Below are positions 56,914-64,000 of a DNA stretch of 64,000 nt, piece after piece (the stretch's first letter is position 1; each line of letters starts with the position of its first letter). This stretch comes from Gammaproteobacteria bacterium (GTDB taxonomy: Bacteria > Pseudomonadota > Gammaproteobacteria > JAABTG01): positions 3,429,549-3,493,548 of the forward strand of contig JAXHLS010000002.1 of assembly GCA_034522055.1 (NCBI GenBank). Direction: 5' to 3'. Under the pieces are notes generated by a model. The model saw only the letters and a program-made list of their open reading frames with translations. It had not been told where the DNA came from and did not search any database. The position numbers and the translations under genes were made by a program.

Positions 56914-57546
56914 TCATGGATCCCGCGCCGCCCCACAGTGCTGGCAGGTCGTGCGGCGGCGGCCTCGGCGCAGCCCCTCTGCCCGTCCGCCGCAGTGTCG
57001 GCAGCGAAAGCGATGATGCAGTCGACAGCCGGGGCAGCTCGCATCGGGTTCCTCGACGGGCGTAATGAACTCGGTCGAACAGTGATGGCATTGCCGCTCA
57101 TGCCAGAGTTGCATCTCCAGGAGACGGGGGACGAAGGCGACCTGGGAGATCTCGAGGAGCTCCTCCTGGATGATCTGCCGGTAGATCTCGTAGAGGTCGA
57201 TCAGGATGCGGGCAGGGCGACTGTGGGTTTTGCGCAGGTGTTTGTGAATACGCCAGACGATAGCGGCGTGGAGCATGCGCCGCTCGCTTTTCAGAAACCA
57301 GGAGTCGGTGAACGGGAACTGCCCGGGCGGCGACGGTCGACCGTGTAGCTGCCGGTACAGTCGATTCGCGGTCTTCTTGTCCAGCTTCGTCAACTGACAG
57401 ACCAACCCCGTCCGGGCCCCCAATTCCATGAGCCGGGTCGCATCGAGCATCGCCACCGTCTTCTTCCAGGCCGGATCGGCGGCGAGTCGGGCGGTGATGA
57501 TCCGTTCCGGATCGTGGGCAGCGATGGGATCCATTCCTGTGCCCAT
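56914..57546 (-). CDS. FlhC-family transcriptional regulator with extra zinc ribbon
   Basis: 210 residues; an ATG at 57534 is the alternative start. The body (ARTGLVCQLTKLDKKTANRL, then YRQLHGRPSPPGQFPFTDSW, then DLYEIYRQIIQEELLEISQV) is the FlhC family. Its Cys pairs (CHHC and CPGC) form the FlhC zinc site. The C-terminus adds two more CxxC pairs (FRCRHCGGR and TTCQHCGA), a second ribbon not found in standard FlhC. FlhC-like proteins on ICEs (as SetC on SXT-type elements) activate transfer genes, usually with an FlhD partner, which I do not see. It is divergent from the replication-type gene at 57571. Confidence 0.75.
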   Translation of the reverse strand: MGTGMDPIAAHDPERIITARLAADPAWKKTVAMLDATRLMELGARTGLVCQLTKLDKKTANRLYRQLHGRPSPPGQFPFTDSWFLKSERRMLHAAIVWRIHKHLRKTHSRPARILIDLYEIYRQIIQEELLEISQVAFVPRLLEMQLWHERQCHHCSTEFITPVEEPDASCPGCRLHHRFRCRHCGGRAEGLRRGRRRTTCQHCGAARDP

Positions 57547-57570
57547 GATGGTCGGTCGTTTTTCTCGACT

Positions 57571-58415
57571 AGCGCTGGACCCACTACAATCCTAGACCGC
57601 TGCCCCTGGCCGACGCGCTGCACCTCGATGCCGAGTACATGGCCTTCCTGAGGGCGGCGGGCCGGCACCACCACGCCCGGGTCCGCAAGGTGGCAGCGGG
57701 CGTGTTGGCCTCCCTCGACGAGGAGATTGCCACCGGCGTCGACGTGCTGGCACCCGCCAACGGGATGGAGCGCCGCCTCGAGGCCGCGCAAGCGGTGCAC
57801 CAGGCCGGTGCGCGACGCTACTTCAGCTTCAGCGCCGCTGTCCTGGCCCGGCTCACCAACCAGGACCAAAAATCAAAGGCGGTTGGGGACCGCCTTCGAA
57901 TTTTGAGCCCTCAAATATCGAAGTCGGTTCGTAGTAGTTATATAAATAAAACAACAACAACAACAGATCCTCCGCCGGCATCGAATGCCGACGCCGGGTG
58001 CGCGTCGTTGATCTATCCGCACCGGCTCTCCGCCAACCAGCGCGACATCGCCGCCCGCTACCTCGAGCGCGTCGATGCGGGGCAGCGCCAGGCCGTGCTC
58101 GACGAGCTCGAAGGGCGCTTTCGCGCCGAGCGGCAAGGCGCCAGGCCGATCTACGACGAACTGCGCTATCTCCATCACCTCTGCAGCCGGGCCCACAGTG
58201 GCGGCTTTCAACCCAACCTCGGGATCAAGGTCCAGGAGGCCCGCGAACGGGACGCCGCGGCGGCGGCGCACCAGCGCCAGGAGGCCGCGGCCCGGGCACG
58301 GGATCATCGGCGGCGTCTGGAGCAGGTACGGGCGGGTGGGGAGAGCCCGCTGGCCGAGGCCCGCAGGCTTCTGGGGATGCCGCCACGGGGTGCCAAGCCG
58401 GATCGCCGATCTTGA
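57571..58415 (+). pseudogene. STY4528-family ICE replication protein, N-terminally truncated
   Basis: The frame opens after a stop at 57570 and reads LALHLD-type sequence (ADALHLDAEYMAFLRAAG), then NGMERRLEAAQAVHQAGARR and YFSFSAAVLARLTNQDQ. It ends with a coiled, Arg-rich tail (RQEAAARARDHRRRLEQV). This fits the middle and end of STY4528-type proteins, but the first ~100 residues and a good start are missing. The first usable ATG is 57639. A long AT-rich linker (57865-57970) separates two conserved halves. The protein may still be made in shortened form; I consider it degraded. Confidence 0.55.
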
Positions 58416-58633
58416 TCGAAGCGGCCGCTGTCGGATTATTACAGTGTAATAATTTCTCCGGGCCCTGCGCCCGGCCAGTCGCCGTCACCCCACCCGCCCC
58501 AGTGAACCGGTGCGTGGCCAGGGAACCACGCGACCACCCGACGCCCTTTCTCCTTCCCGCGATTCCCCGCGCAGCCTCAAGGTGGATGTCCACGGCCAAA
58601 TCCCGCCGGTGACCACCCACAGGAGCCACGATC

Positions 58634-59401
58634 GTGAATCAGCAGGCCACGGAGATCCCCCGAACAGATCCCGACTCGCGTACCGTCCCGTCCCCGGAGG
58701 CCGATCGGCCCGGGGTCCTGCGCGGCGTGGTGACCCTCACCCTCGAGACCCGGCAGGCCCAGCGCCTGGTGAAGGGACGCCCCGGTACCCCGGACAAGCC
58801 GGCCATCATCGGACTCATCGGCTTCGCAAACCTGCTCCGGGCCATCTGGCACGGGGTGAGGGCCGAAGATCCCTATGCCGACTGGTGGCTGCTCAAGGTT
58901 CACGATGCCCTCGAAGCGGCCGATCAGGCGCTGGCCGCGGCCAGCGAAACGGTGGAGACGGGCCTGAATGCCTCTGCGGCCATCCGTGCGACGCCGGCGG
59001 CATCGGTGCGCCCGACCCACACACCGCTGCGCTTCAGCAATCCCTACGCCTTCCGCGGCGCCCAACTCGTGGCGGCCTACGATCGGCTCGTGCGCGCCGT
59101 GCTCACGGCCCGGCATATCGGCATCATCACCGCTGACGACGGCGAGCGCACCGCGTCCCTGGGCGGGCGCGCGTTGCGCCGTGCCTTCCAGAGCCCCCTG
59201 GGATACCGCCCCACGGGGCTGACCCGTGAGGAGGTGCTGCAGGGGACTGCCCGGGCGACCGAGGCGCGGGCGCAGCTGGGCACCCTCCCCGAGGCCGTGA
59301 TCGCCGGTACCCGGCGCGCACCCCACGGTCCGCTGCGGCCCATGCCGGAGAGCGCCACGTCTCGGCACCTCGACCTCCACGCGCAAGCCCCGCGGTCGTG
59401 A
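58634..59401 (+). CDS. ICE protein, TIGR03761 (PFL_4669-like)
   Basis: 255 residues from a GTG preceded by AGGAG 8 bases upstream. Conserved parts include GVVTLTLETRQAQRLVKGRP near residue 30, IIGLIGFANLLRAIWHGVRA and NPYAFRGAQLVAAYDRLVRA. These match TIGR03761, a protein of unknown biochemistry found in the replication/maintenance module of SPI-7/PFGI-1-type ICEs. It is followed by the partition-like genes on the same strand, as in relatives. Confidence 0.8.
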   Translation: MNQQATEIPRTDPDSRTVPSPEADRPGVLRGVVTLTLETRQAQRLVKGRPGTPDKPAIIGLIGFANLLRAIWHGVRAEDPYADWWLLKVHDALEAADQALAAASETVETGLNASAAIRATPAASVRPTHTPLRFSNPYAFRGAQLVAAYDRLVRAVLTARHIGIITADDGERTASLGGRALRRAFQSPLGYRPTGLTREEVLQGTARATEARAQLGTLPEAVIAGTRRAPHGPLRPMPESATSRHLDLHAQAPRS

Positions 59402-59506
59402 GTACCGCCGGCATGAAACCATCCCACCCGGGGCCTCGGATTGTGGATACCTGCCGCCATCGCCGGATCCAGCATCCGGCCCCAGGACCAAGCCGACGGA
59501 GTCCCT

Positions 59507-59899
59507 GTGTCGACCACCCCCTCACCGCGTGCCGGGAAGCGGATCAGCGTCTCGCTGGATCCTGCGATCCTGGTAGAGGCCCTGATCATGGCGCACCTGG
59601 AAGCGCTCCCGAAGCGCCGCCACCCCGACTGGATCCGCGCGTTGCTGGTCCAGGGTTTCCTGGCGGAACGACGCATCGCCCGCCAGTTGGACGGGTCGGC
59701 ATCGACCGGTCCGGACCGGGAACGCCAGACGCCGCAACCGCCGCAATCGCCGAGAAGGGGCTTCGTGTTCTCCGCCGGCCTCGGCCAGGCCCCGAAGCCC
59801 CGGCCGAGCGGGGACACGCAGGCTCCGATGTCACCCGAAACGCCGCCCCGGCCGGCGACCGGGAAGCCCTTCGCCCACCTGCGCAAGGTGGTGGGGTGA
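59507..59899 (+). CDS. ParR-like small DNA-binding protein (partition accessory)
   Basis: 130 residues from the GTG at 59507, with GGAG 5 bases upstream. The N-terminal part (RISVSLDPAILVEALIMAHL, then RRHPDWIRALLVQGFLAERR) looks like a ribbon-helix-helix or ParR/StbB-type DNA-binding region. The rest is proline-rich and probably flexible, ending FAHLRKVVG. It sits just upstream of an actin-like ParM/StbA gene, so it is the likely adaptor binding a centromere-like site. The order is reversed compared with parMR of R1. Confidence 0.55.
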   Translation: MSTTPSPRAGKRISVSLDPAILVEALIMAHLEALPKRRHPDWIRALLVQGFLAERRIARQLDGSASTGPDRERQTPQPPQSPRRGFVFSAGLGQAPKPRPSGDTQAPMSPETPPRPATGKPFAHLRKVVG

Positions 59900-59926
59900 G
59901 GCCACGATCGCGCGCGGAGGACACCG

Positions 59927-60946
59927 ATGTCTGAGCACACCATGGATCCCGTCCCGGTGGGCCTCGACGACGGCTATGCGTTCACCAAGGTGGCGCTGCC
60001 GGACGGCCGCCTGGTGGCGACCCCCTCCCGGGCCCGGCTCGGACGGGCCAACGTGACCTGGATCGACGACGCCCGGCCGCGGATCTTCGAGTATGAGACC
60101 GCCGATCAGCCCTTCGCCGTGGGCGAGGTAGAGGGCGAGCCCACCTACTTCGATGGCTATCCCTTCTCCGGCCTCAACCGCGCTATCGTCCAGCACGCGC
60201 TGCAACAGGCGGGCCTCGGCGGGCGGTCGGTGCACGCCGTGTCCGGCCTGCCGGTGGGCAGCTTCTATCGCAAGGACGGCAGCCGCTGCGAGGACACCCT
60301 GGTGCGGAAACGGGACAGCCTCAAGCAGGCCGTATCACCCCTGGACGGCCGGCTGCCGGCGGCCATCGCCTTCCACGAGATCATCCCCGAGGCCCTGGCC
60401 GCCTGGTACGACCACGTCATCACCGAATCCAGGGACGGCGTGCAGCTCGAACCCGAGCGACTGCAGGCCCCGGTGGCGGTGGTGGACATCGGCGGGCGCA
60501 CTACCGATTACGTGGTGGTGGCCGATCAGGCGGTCCTGCACGGTGGATCCGGATCGCTGCGCTGCGGGCTCCTCGACGTGAAACGCGACGTCCGGGACGC
60601 CATTCAGGGGCGATTCGATCTGGAGACCGTGAGCGAGCGCCTGGTGGAGGAGGCCCTCCAACGAGGCACCGTGCGACTGTTCGGGCAGACCCACGATGTC
60701 TCGCCCCTGGTGAAGGTGGCGGAGCGCCAGTTGGTCGAGCGGCTCCACGCCGAGACCCAGCGCCAGCTCGGGCGTGGCGCGGAGCTCGAGCGGATCCTGA
60801 TCGTGGGGGGCGGGGCGGTGGCCCTGGCCCCGCACATCCGGGACTGGTTCCCGAACCAGGCGGTGGCCGAGCATCCGGCGTTCGCCAACGCCCGGGGCAT
60901 GCTGAAGTACCTGCGCTACGTCTGCGACACCCCCGATGCGGCCTGA
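59927..60946 (+). CDS. ParM/StbA-family actin-like partition ATPase
   Basis: 339 residues after GGAGGACACCG. Actin-fold nucleotide motifs are in place: phosphate 1 (VGLDDGYAFTKVALPDG, near 10), phosphate 2 (VAVVDIGGRTTDYVVV, near 187) and the adenosine motif (RILIVGGGAVALAP, near 290). ParM-type proteins form filaments that push replicated DNA apart, and StbA-like versions occur on ICEs where they stabilise the excised form. The small ParR-like gene upstream is its likely partner. Length is typical. Confidence 0.9.
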   Translation: MSEHTMDPVPVGLDDGYAFTKVALPDGRLVATPSRARLGRANVTWIDDARPRIFEYETADQPFAVGEVEGEPTYFDGYPFSGLNRAIVQHALQQAGLGGRSVHAVSGLPVGSFYRKDGSRCEDTLVRKRDSLKQAVSPLDGRLPAAIAFHEIIPEALAAWYDHVITESRDGVQLEPERLQAPVAVVDIGGRTTDYVVVADQAVLHGGSGSLRCGLLDVKRDVRDAIQGRFDLETVSERLVEEALQRGTVRLFGQTHDVSPLVKVAERQLVERLHAETQRQLGRGAELERILIVGGGAVALAPHIRDWFPNQAVAEHPAFANARGMLKYLRYVCDTPDAA

Positions 60947-61171
60947 ACCCGTCAACACCACAACCCGGTTTCATCCGTGGTCACTGCGGCCTCAGTGACA
61001 CCCGATGCATCGTCGGGCTGTGAAACCGATGCACGCACCCGAGCCGCGAGGCAACGGTGTCAGCCCACAAGAGGTCGTTCGCGACCTCGACTCAACCCAC
61101 CCTGCCGGGAATGTGCTCCCGACCGGGATGGCGCGTTCTCCGGATCCCGTTCCGTTTGAAGGAGAAACGTC

Positions 61172-61567
61172 ATGTCCAACGAAGATACGAAGTATTTCGA
61201 CCTCTACACCACCGGTATCGGTTATCTCAACCGGGCCCGGGAGGTGACGCCGAATGAAGGCTCGCCCTTCTGGAGTGTCACCATCGCCGCCCTGCGGGGC
61301 AGCGCCGACGACGCCCAGTACAGCTACTTCGAGTGTCGCGTGTCCGGCAAGCAGGCGCAGGAGATCGTGCGTCAACTCAAGCCGGCCGTCGAGGGCAAGC
61401 TCAAGGTGCTCGTGGGGTTCACGCTCAGCGATCTGTTCGCTGAAGCCTACACCTATAAGAACGGCGACAAGGCCGGTGAGACCGGGATCAGCTTGAAGGC
61501 TCGCCTGTTGCGAGTCAGCTGGGCCAAGGTCGACGGTCAACCGTTCTACACCGAGCAAGCCGCGTAA
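61172..61567 (+). CDS. STY4534-family ICE replication-module protein (DUF3577)
   Basis: 131 residues with GAAGGAGAAACGTC as ribosome site. The sequence (KYFDLYTTGIGYLNRAREVT, then FWSVTIAALRGSADDAQYSY, then FECRVSGKQAQEIVRQLKPA) is the DUF3577/STY4534 family. This family is thought to be a single-strand-binding-like factor of the ICE replication module. It is 225 bp from the ParM gene and followed by radC with a similar leader sequence. Confidence 0.85.
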   Translation: MSNEDTKYFDLYTTGIGYLNRAREVTPNEGSPFWSVTIAALRGSADDAQYSYFECRVSGKQAQEIVRQLKPAVEGKLKVLVGFTLSDLFAEAYTYKNGDKAGETGISLKARLLRVSWAKVDGQPFYTEQAA

Positions 61568-61671
61568 AGCCACATCAGACCGGGTGATCCCATCACCCGG
61601 TCCCCTTTCCACCCAACGGGGAGTCACTCCCCGGCGGGGCGAGTCTCCCCATCTCATCGAGGAGAACCGTC

Positions 61672-62187
61672 ATGCCCCATCCCCTTCAACCCGACCTCCA
61701 CGACGGCGGCGACCGTTTCGTGGATCTCAGACCATTGACCTTGAATGCCCGGGAGAAACAAACCGTGATCGCGCTGGCCCTGGCCATCCTCAAACAACGC
61801 CACTGTGCGGGACGGGCCTTCACCAAACCCGAGGACACTCGGGCCTATCTTCGCATCCGGCTCGCCGAACACAAGGCGGAACTGTTCGGGGCCTTCTTCC
61901 TGGACAACCGCCACCGGATCATCAAAGCGGTGGATCTGTTCCACGGCACCATCGACGGCGCATCCGTGTACCCGCGGATCGTCGTCCAGCGGGCACTGGA
62001 GGCCAACGCGGCCGCCATCGTCTGCTTTCACAACCACCCTTCGGGTGTCGCCGAGCCGAGTCATGCCGACGAGGCCATCACGCGCAGGCTGAAAGAGGCC
62101 CTCGCACTGGTGGACATCCGCCTGCTCGATCATTTCGTGGTCGCCGCCGGCGAAAGCGTGTCCTTTGCCGAGCGTGGCCTTCTCTGA
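61672..62187 (+). CDS. radC: RadC-family JAB/MPN-domain protein
   Basis: 171 residues. The JAMM motif is complete: AELFGAFFLDNRHRIIKAVD, then VCFHNHPSGVAEPSHADEAI (HNHPSG...D), then LLDHFVVAAGESVSFAERG. RadC-like proteins are very common on ICEs and phages. They are predicted metalloproteases, and their cellular role is unsettled. AGGAGAACCGTC precedes the ATG. Only the MPN domain is present; the helix-hairpin-helix part of chromosomal RadC is shortened. Confidence 0.9.
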   Translation: MPHPLQPDLHDGGDRFVDLRPLTLNAREKQTVIALALAILKQRHCAGRAFTKPEDTRAYLRIRLAEHKAELFGAFFLDNRHRIIKAVDLFHGTIDGASVYPRIVVQRALEANAAAIVCFHNHPSGVAEPSHADEAITRRLKEALALVDIRLLDHFVVAAGESVSFAERGLL

Positions 62188-62274
62188 GTCCACGCACCTT
62201 TTACCCACCCACCGGAGAGGCCCCTCCCATTCGGGGGAGTGCCTCTCCGACTCTTTCATCCAAGGAGAACACCA

Positions 62275-62702
62275 TGTCAGACCCAACCATCAAGCCCATG
62301 GCCCACCCCATCTTCGGCGAGGTCATCTCGACCTATACCCGCGCCCAGGCCCTCGAGGACGGTGTCCTGGTTGCCGCGGGGATCATCAACCTGGAATCAG
62401 GCTTTGCCGGTCCGGTGGCCCTGACCGCGGCGGCCTGGGCCGATTGCGTGGCCTGGACCCCGGACGACAGCCAGCGCCAGCTTGAACAGCGTGAAGGCGA
62501 GCGCCTGTGGAACGTGCTCTACTCCACCGCCTGTGCGATCCGGCTGGCGGACTATGCAGTCCACCAGTTGAACTACGAAGTCAGCCGTGTCGCGAGGGAC
62601 GGCGTTTCCACCCGGCGCACGCCGGCAAGTCTGAAGTGCGTGGTGGGACCCGGTGACGACGGTGAACCCGTCATGACCATCTTGCTACCAAACGAGGACT
62701 GA
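62275..62702 (+). CDS. DUF6573-type ICE accessory protein
   Basis: 142 residues after AAGGAGAACACC. The sequence FGEVISTYTRAQALEDGVLV is typical of DUF6573. It is followed by TAAAWADCVAWTPDDSQRQL and a beta-rich C-terminus (LKCVVGPGDDGEPVMTILLP). Members are common in ICE and plasmid backbones and lack a known biochemical role. It is the last gene of the second ICE module before a stretch without genes. Confidence 0.7.
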
Positions 62703-63053
62703 TCCCGCCGGCCGCTGCCGGCATCTTCTCCCTGGCCACTTGGGTAAAAGTGGCGCCTCTCCCTCTCCGGCCCACGGGCTCCAGCACTGTCTCAGTTGCA
62801 GCTGCGCAGCGCGCAGGGGCCGCCGAATGGACGGTGATCGTTCACCGCCACTGACCAGCCAGTTGGCCTTGCGGTACTGGAACTCGGTCATATTAGCCGC
62901 GATGCCTGTGCCGATCACGATCAGCAGGATACGGGCCGCAGCAAGGTCTGACTTAGCCACCACCAGGCACGACTGGCAGCAGTACCGAGCGCAAAGCACC
63001 GACTTGCTGTTCTAGATACAGGTCGTTCGGTGTAGAGAAAATTGCTTAGGCAA
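62703..63053. other. Gene-free stretch at the end of the second ICE module
   Basis: About 350 bp between the DUF6573 gene and the PepSY gene. Open frames occur on both strands but none has protein-like character or a ribosome site. It probably holds decayed sequence or the element border. Confidence 0.4.
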
Positions 63054-64000
63054 TTAGCGGGCACGCCCTCGCCACCACAACCAAACGCCAGCGCTGATCT
63101 GCACGGCCAGCAGCATTGCAGCAATGAGGGCGGCAATTCTGCCCGGCGCACCAAGTACCGCCCCGGTGTGCAACGGCAAAGCCAGGTGTTTGACATGGTT
63201 CAATCCGCTCGCGGCGAGCCATCCCTCGCGACCTAGCAATTGACCATCAGAGGCCTCCACGTAGACTTGCTCTTCGGGGCGGTGCCAGATGCCGTGTTCA
63301 GGGTCGTGCCTGAAATCGACCCGGTAACGCGACTTGTCGCTTTCGATGCGAATCGATTCGAGCTGGTAATCACGTCCATTCCCGGGCAGGTTCGACCGTG
63401 CGGCGGTTGCGGCGGCTTCGAAACCGACCGGGTTACCGGCTTGCGTCGCCGACGCCACGCCGGGCTCGACAAAGATCCAGCCCTCGAATACGAGAACACT
63501 GGCGCTGGCGGAGAAGACGATTGCCGCCCCGGCCAGCCACAGGCCGCCGCCGCGGTGCAACTGATAGCTCGAACGAAAGCGCGTGATGCGCCATCCACGC
63601 GGCCATTTCGATCTGGAGCCCCCGCGTGGCAGACAGAGGACAATGCCCAGCGCCCCGGAGAGCAGCCACAGGATGGCTACCACGCCGAGGATGATTTTGC
63701 CGGTATCGCCTGCCAGAAGCTTGGTGTGCAACTCCTTGACCGTGGGCATCAGACTGGCGCGGCCCAGTCCGATCATCTTGTGCGGGCGCTCGCCGAGTAT
63801 GCGGCCGTTGAAAGGGTCAATGAAGCGTTCAATTTCGCTGTTCGGATCGTGCCTGTTCCGGGCAAGGACCCGCGCGGGAGAACTAGAATTCGGCGATATC
63901 GACGGATAAATCCGCGTGACTTCCTGAACACCCGGGCTGCTGACTGCCCGGCGCGCCAGTTTATCCAGCCTAAGCCGAAGCGGCGCGCCCGCCGCTTGCC
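63054..64000 (-). CDS. PepSY-associated membrane protein, 5' end outside the window
   Basis: At least 315 residues, open to the window edge on the minus strand. Features: SSPGVQEVTRIYPS (a PepSY-like part), FIDPFNGRILGERPHK, a membrane helix (IILGVVAILWLLSGALGIVL), SYQLHRGGGLWLAGAAIVFS with the conserved His, and a C-terminal helix pair ending GVWLWWRGRAR. This is the PepSY_TM/PiuB family, often encoded next to TonB-dependent siderophore receptors and thought to act in iron uptake or reduction. The N-terminal membrane helix lies beyond the window. Confidence 0.8.
   Translation of the reverse strand, partial: QAAGAPLRLRLDKLARRAVSSPGVQEVTRIYPSISPNSSSPARVLARNRHDPNSEIERFIDPFNGRILGERPHKMIGLGRASLMPTVKELHTKLLAGDTGKIILGVVAILWLLSGALGIVLCLPRGGSRSKWPRGWRITRFRSSYQLHRGGGLWLAGAAIVFSASASVLVFEGWIFVEPGVASATQAGNPVGFEAAATAARSNLPGNGRDYQLESIRIESDKSRYRVDFRHDPEHGIWHRPEEQVYVEASDGQLLGREGWLAASGLNHVKHLALPLHTGAVLGAPGRIAALIAAMLLAVQISAGVWLWWRGRAR

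Larger units (their letters stand above)
56914..62702. mobile_element. Second ICE module: regulation, replication and partition genes
   Basis: FlhC-like, STY4528-like (truncated), TIGR03761, ParR-like, ParM/StbA, STY4534-like, RadC and DUF6573 genes in this order are the replication/maintenance half of SPI-7/PFGI-1/clc-type ICEs. It lies 7 kb beyond the integrase of the first element, so it either belongs to another element or was separated by rearrangement. Its borders are not visible. Confidence 0.6.

Noticed and set aside
1-64000. tRNA, rRNA and CRISPR arrays
   Set aside because: No cloverleaf-like sequence, rRNA signature or regularly spaced repeats were seen; a tRNAscan or CRISPR tool run would be the proper test.

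Overview
The window is GC-rich DNA that looks like a mosaic of mobile elements from a gammaproteobacterium, probably a sulfur-metabolising one. The evidence for that is a G-type (SPI-7/PFGI-1/clc-like) conjugation module, a DsrC/TusE relative, a TauE/SafE (TSUP) transporter remnant, and an encapsulin-ferritin cluster. No tRNA, rRNA or CRISPR array was seen. Family names come from motifs and recalled family features; no database search was run.

Layout. 1-5.1 kb: an IS5 transposase remnant, then an intact 3.37-kb four-gene transposon (536-3904) with TG...CA ends and a perfect 5-bp target duplication (CCCGG), next to a phospholipase-D-like gene. 5.1-9.3 kb: a largely non-coding stretch, a membrane protein, and an ORF-less group II intron split by an ISKra4-type IS whose transposase is frameshifted. 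9.3-12.7 kb: a small integron-type cassette array without an integrase (attC-like sites at about 9862, 10532, 11756 and 12678). It carries a PIN-domain protein, an unknown protein, a Shedu (DUF4263) defence nuclease and a DUF6602-type protein. 13.1-14.4 kb: a decayed BCCT transporter gene.

14.5-26.9 kb: the conjugation (mating-pair formation) operon of an integrative conjugative element, from the RAQPRD gene to TraG. No relaxase or coupling-protein gene is visible. 27-49.3 kb: the cargo of that element. It includes an SRAP protein lacking its usual His, a DUF4145 protein, a Panacea/PemK-like toxin-antitoxin pair, and two copies of a palindrome-plus-mini-ORF module. The centrepiece is an 11.4-kb operon (31312-42752) that matches Druantia type II (DruM methylase, DruF, DruG and the DruE helicase/DUF1998 protein). 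It has an extra iron-sulfur DNA glycosylase gene embedded in translational overlap. Further on are an IS5 remnant, a type III restriction-enzyme remnant, a RES/Xre toxin-antitoxin pair, an unknown protein, an AlpA-type regulator and a P4-type integrase. The integrase abuts a truncated TSUP gene, which probably marks the element end.

49.3-56.5 kb: probable chromosomal or older island DNA. It holds a YqjD/YqjE pair, a frameshifted ftsH, encapsulated ferritin plus encapsulin shell, a two-PDZ protein and a DsrC-like protein without redox cysteines. 56.6-62.7 kb: a second ICE maintenance/replication module (FlhC-like regulator, truncated STY4528-type gene, PFL_4669/TIGR03761, ParR-like and ParM/StbA, STY4534-type, RadC, DUF6573). 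63.05-64 kb: a PepSY membrane protein that runs off the window.

Taken together, this is a defence- and stability-rich accretion island. Several layers of anti-phage genes (Druantia, Shedu, restriction remnants, toxin-antitoxin pairs) travel with ICE, integron and transposon parts.
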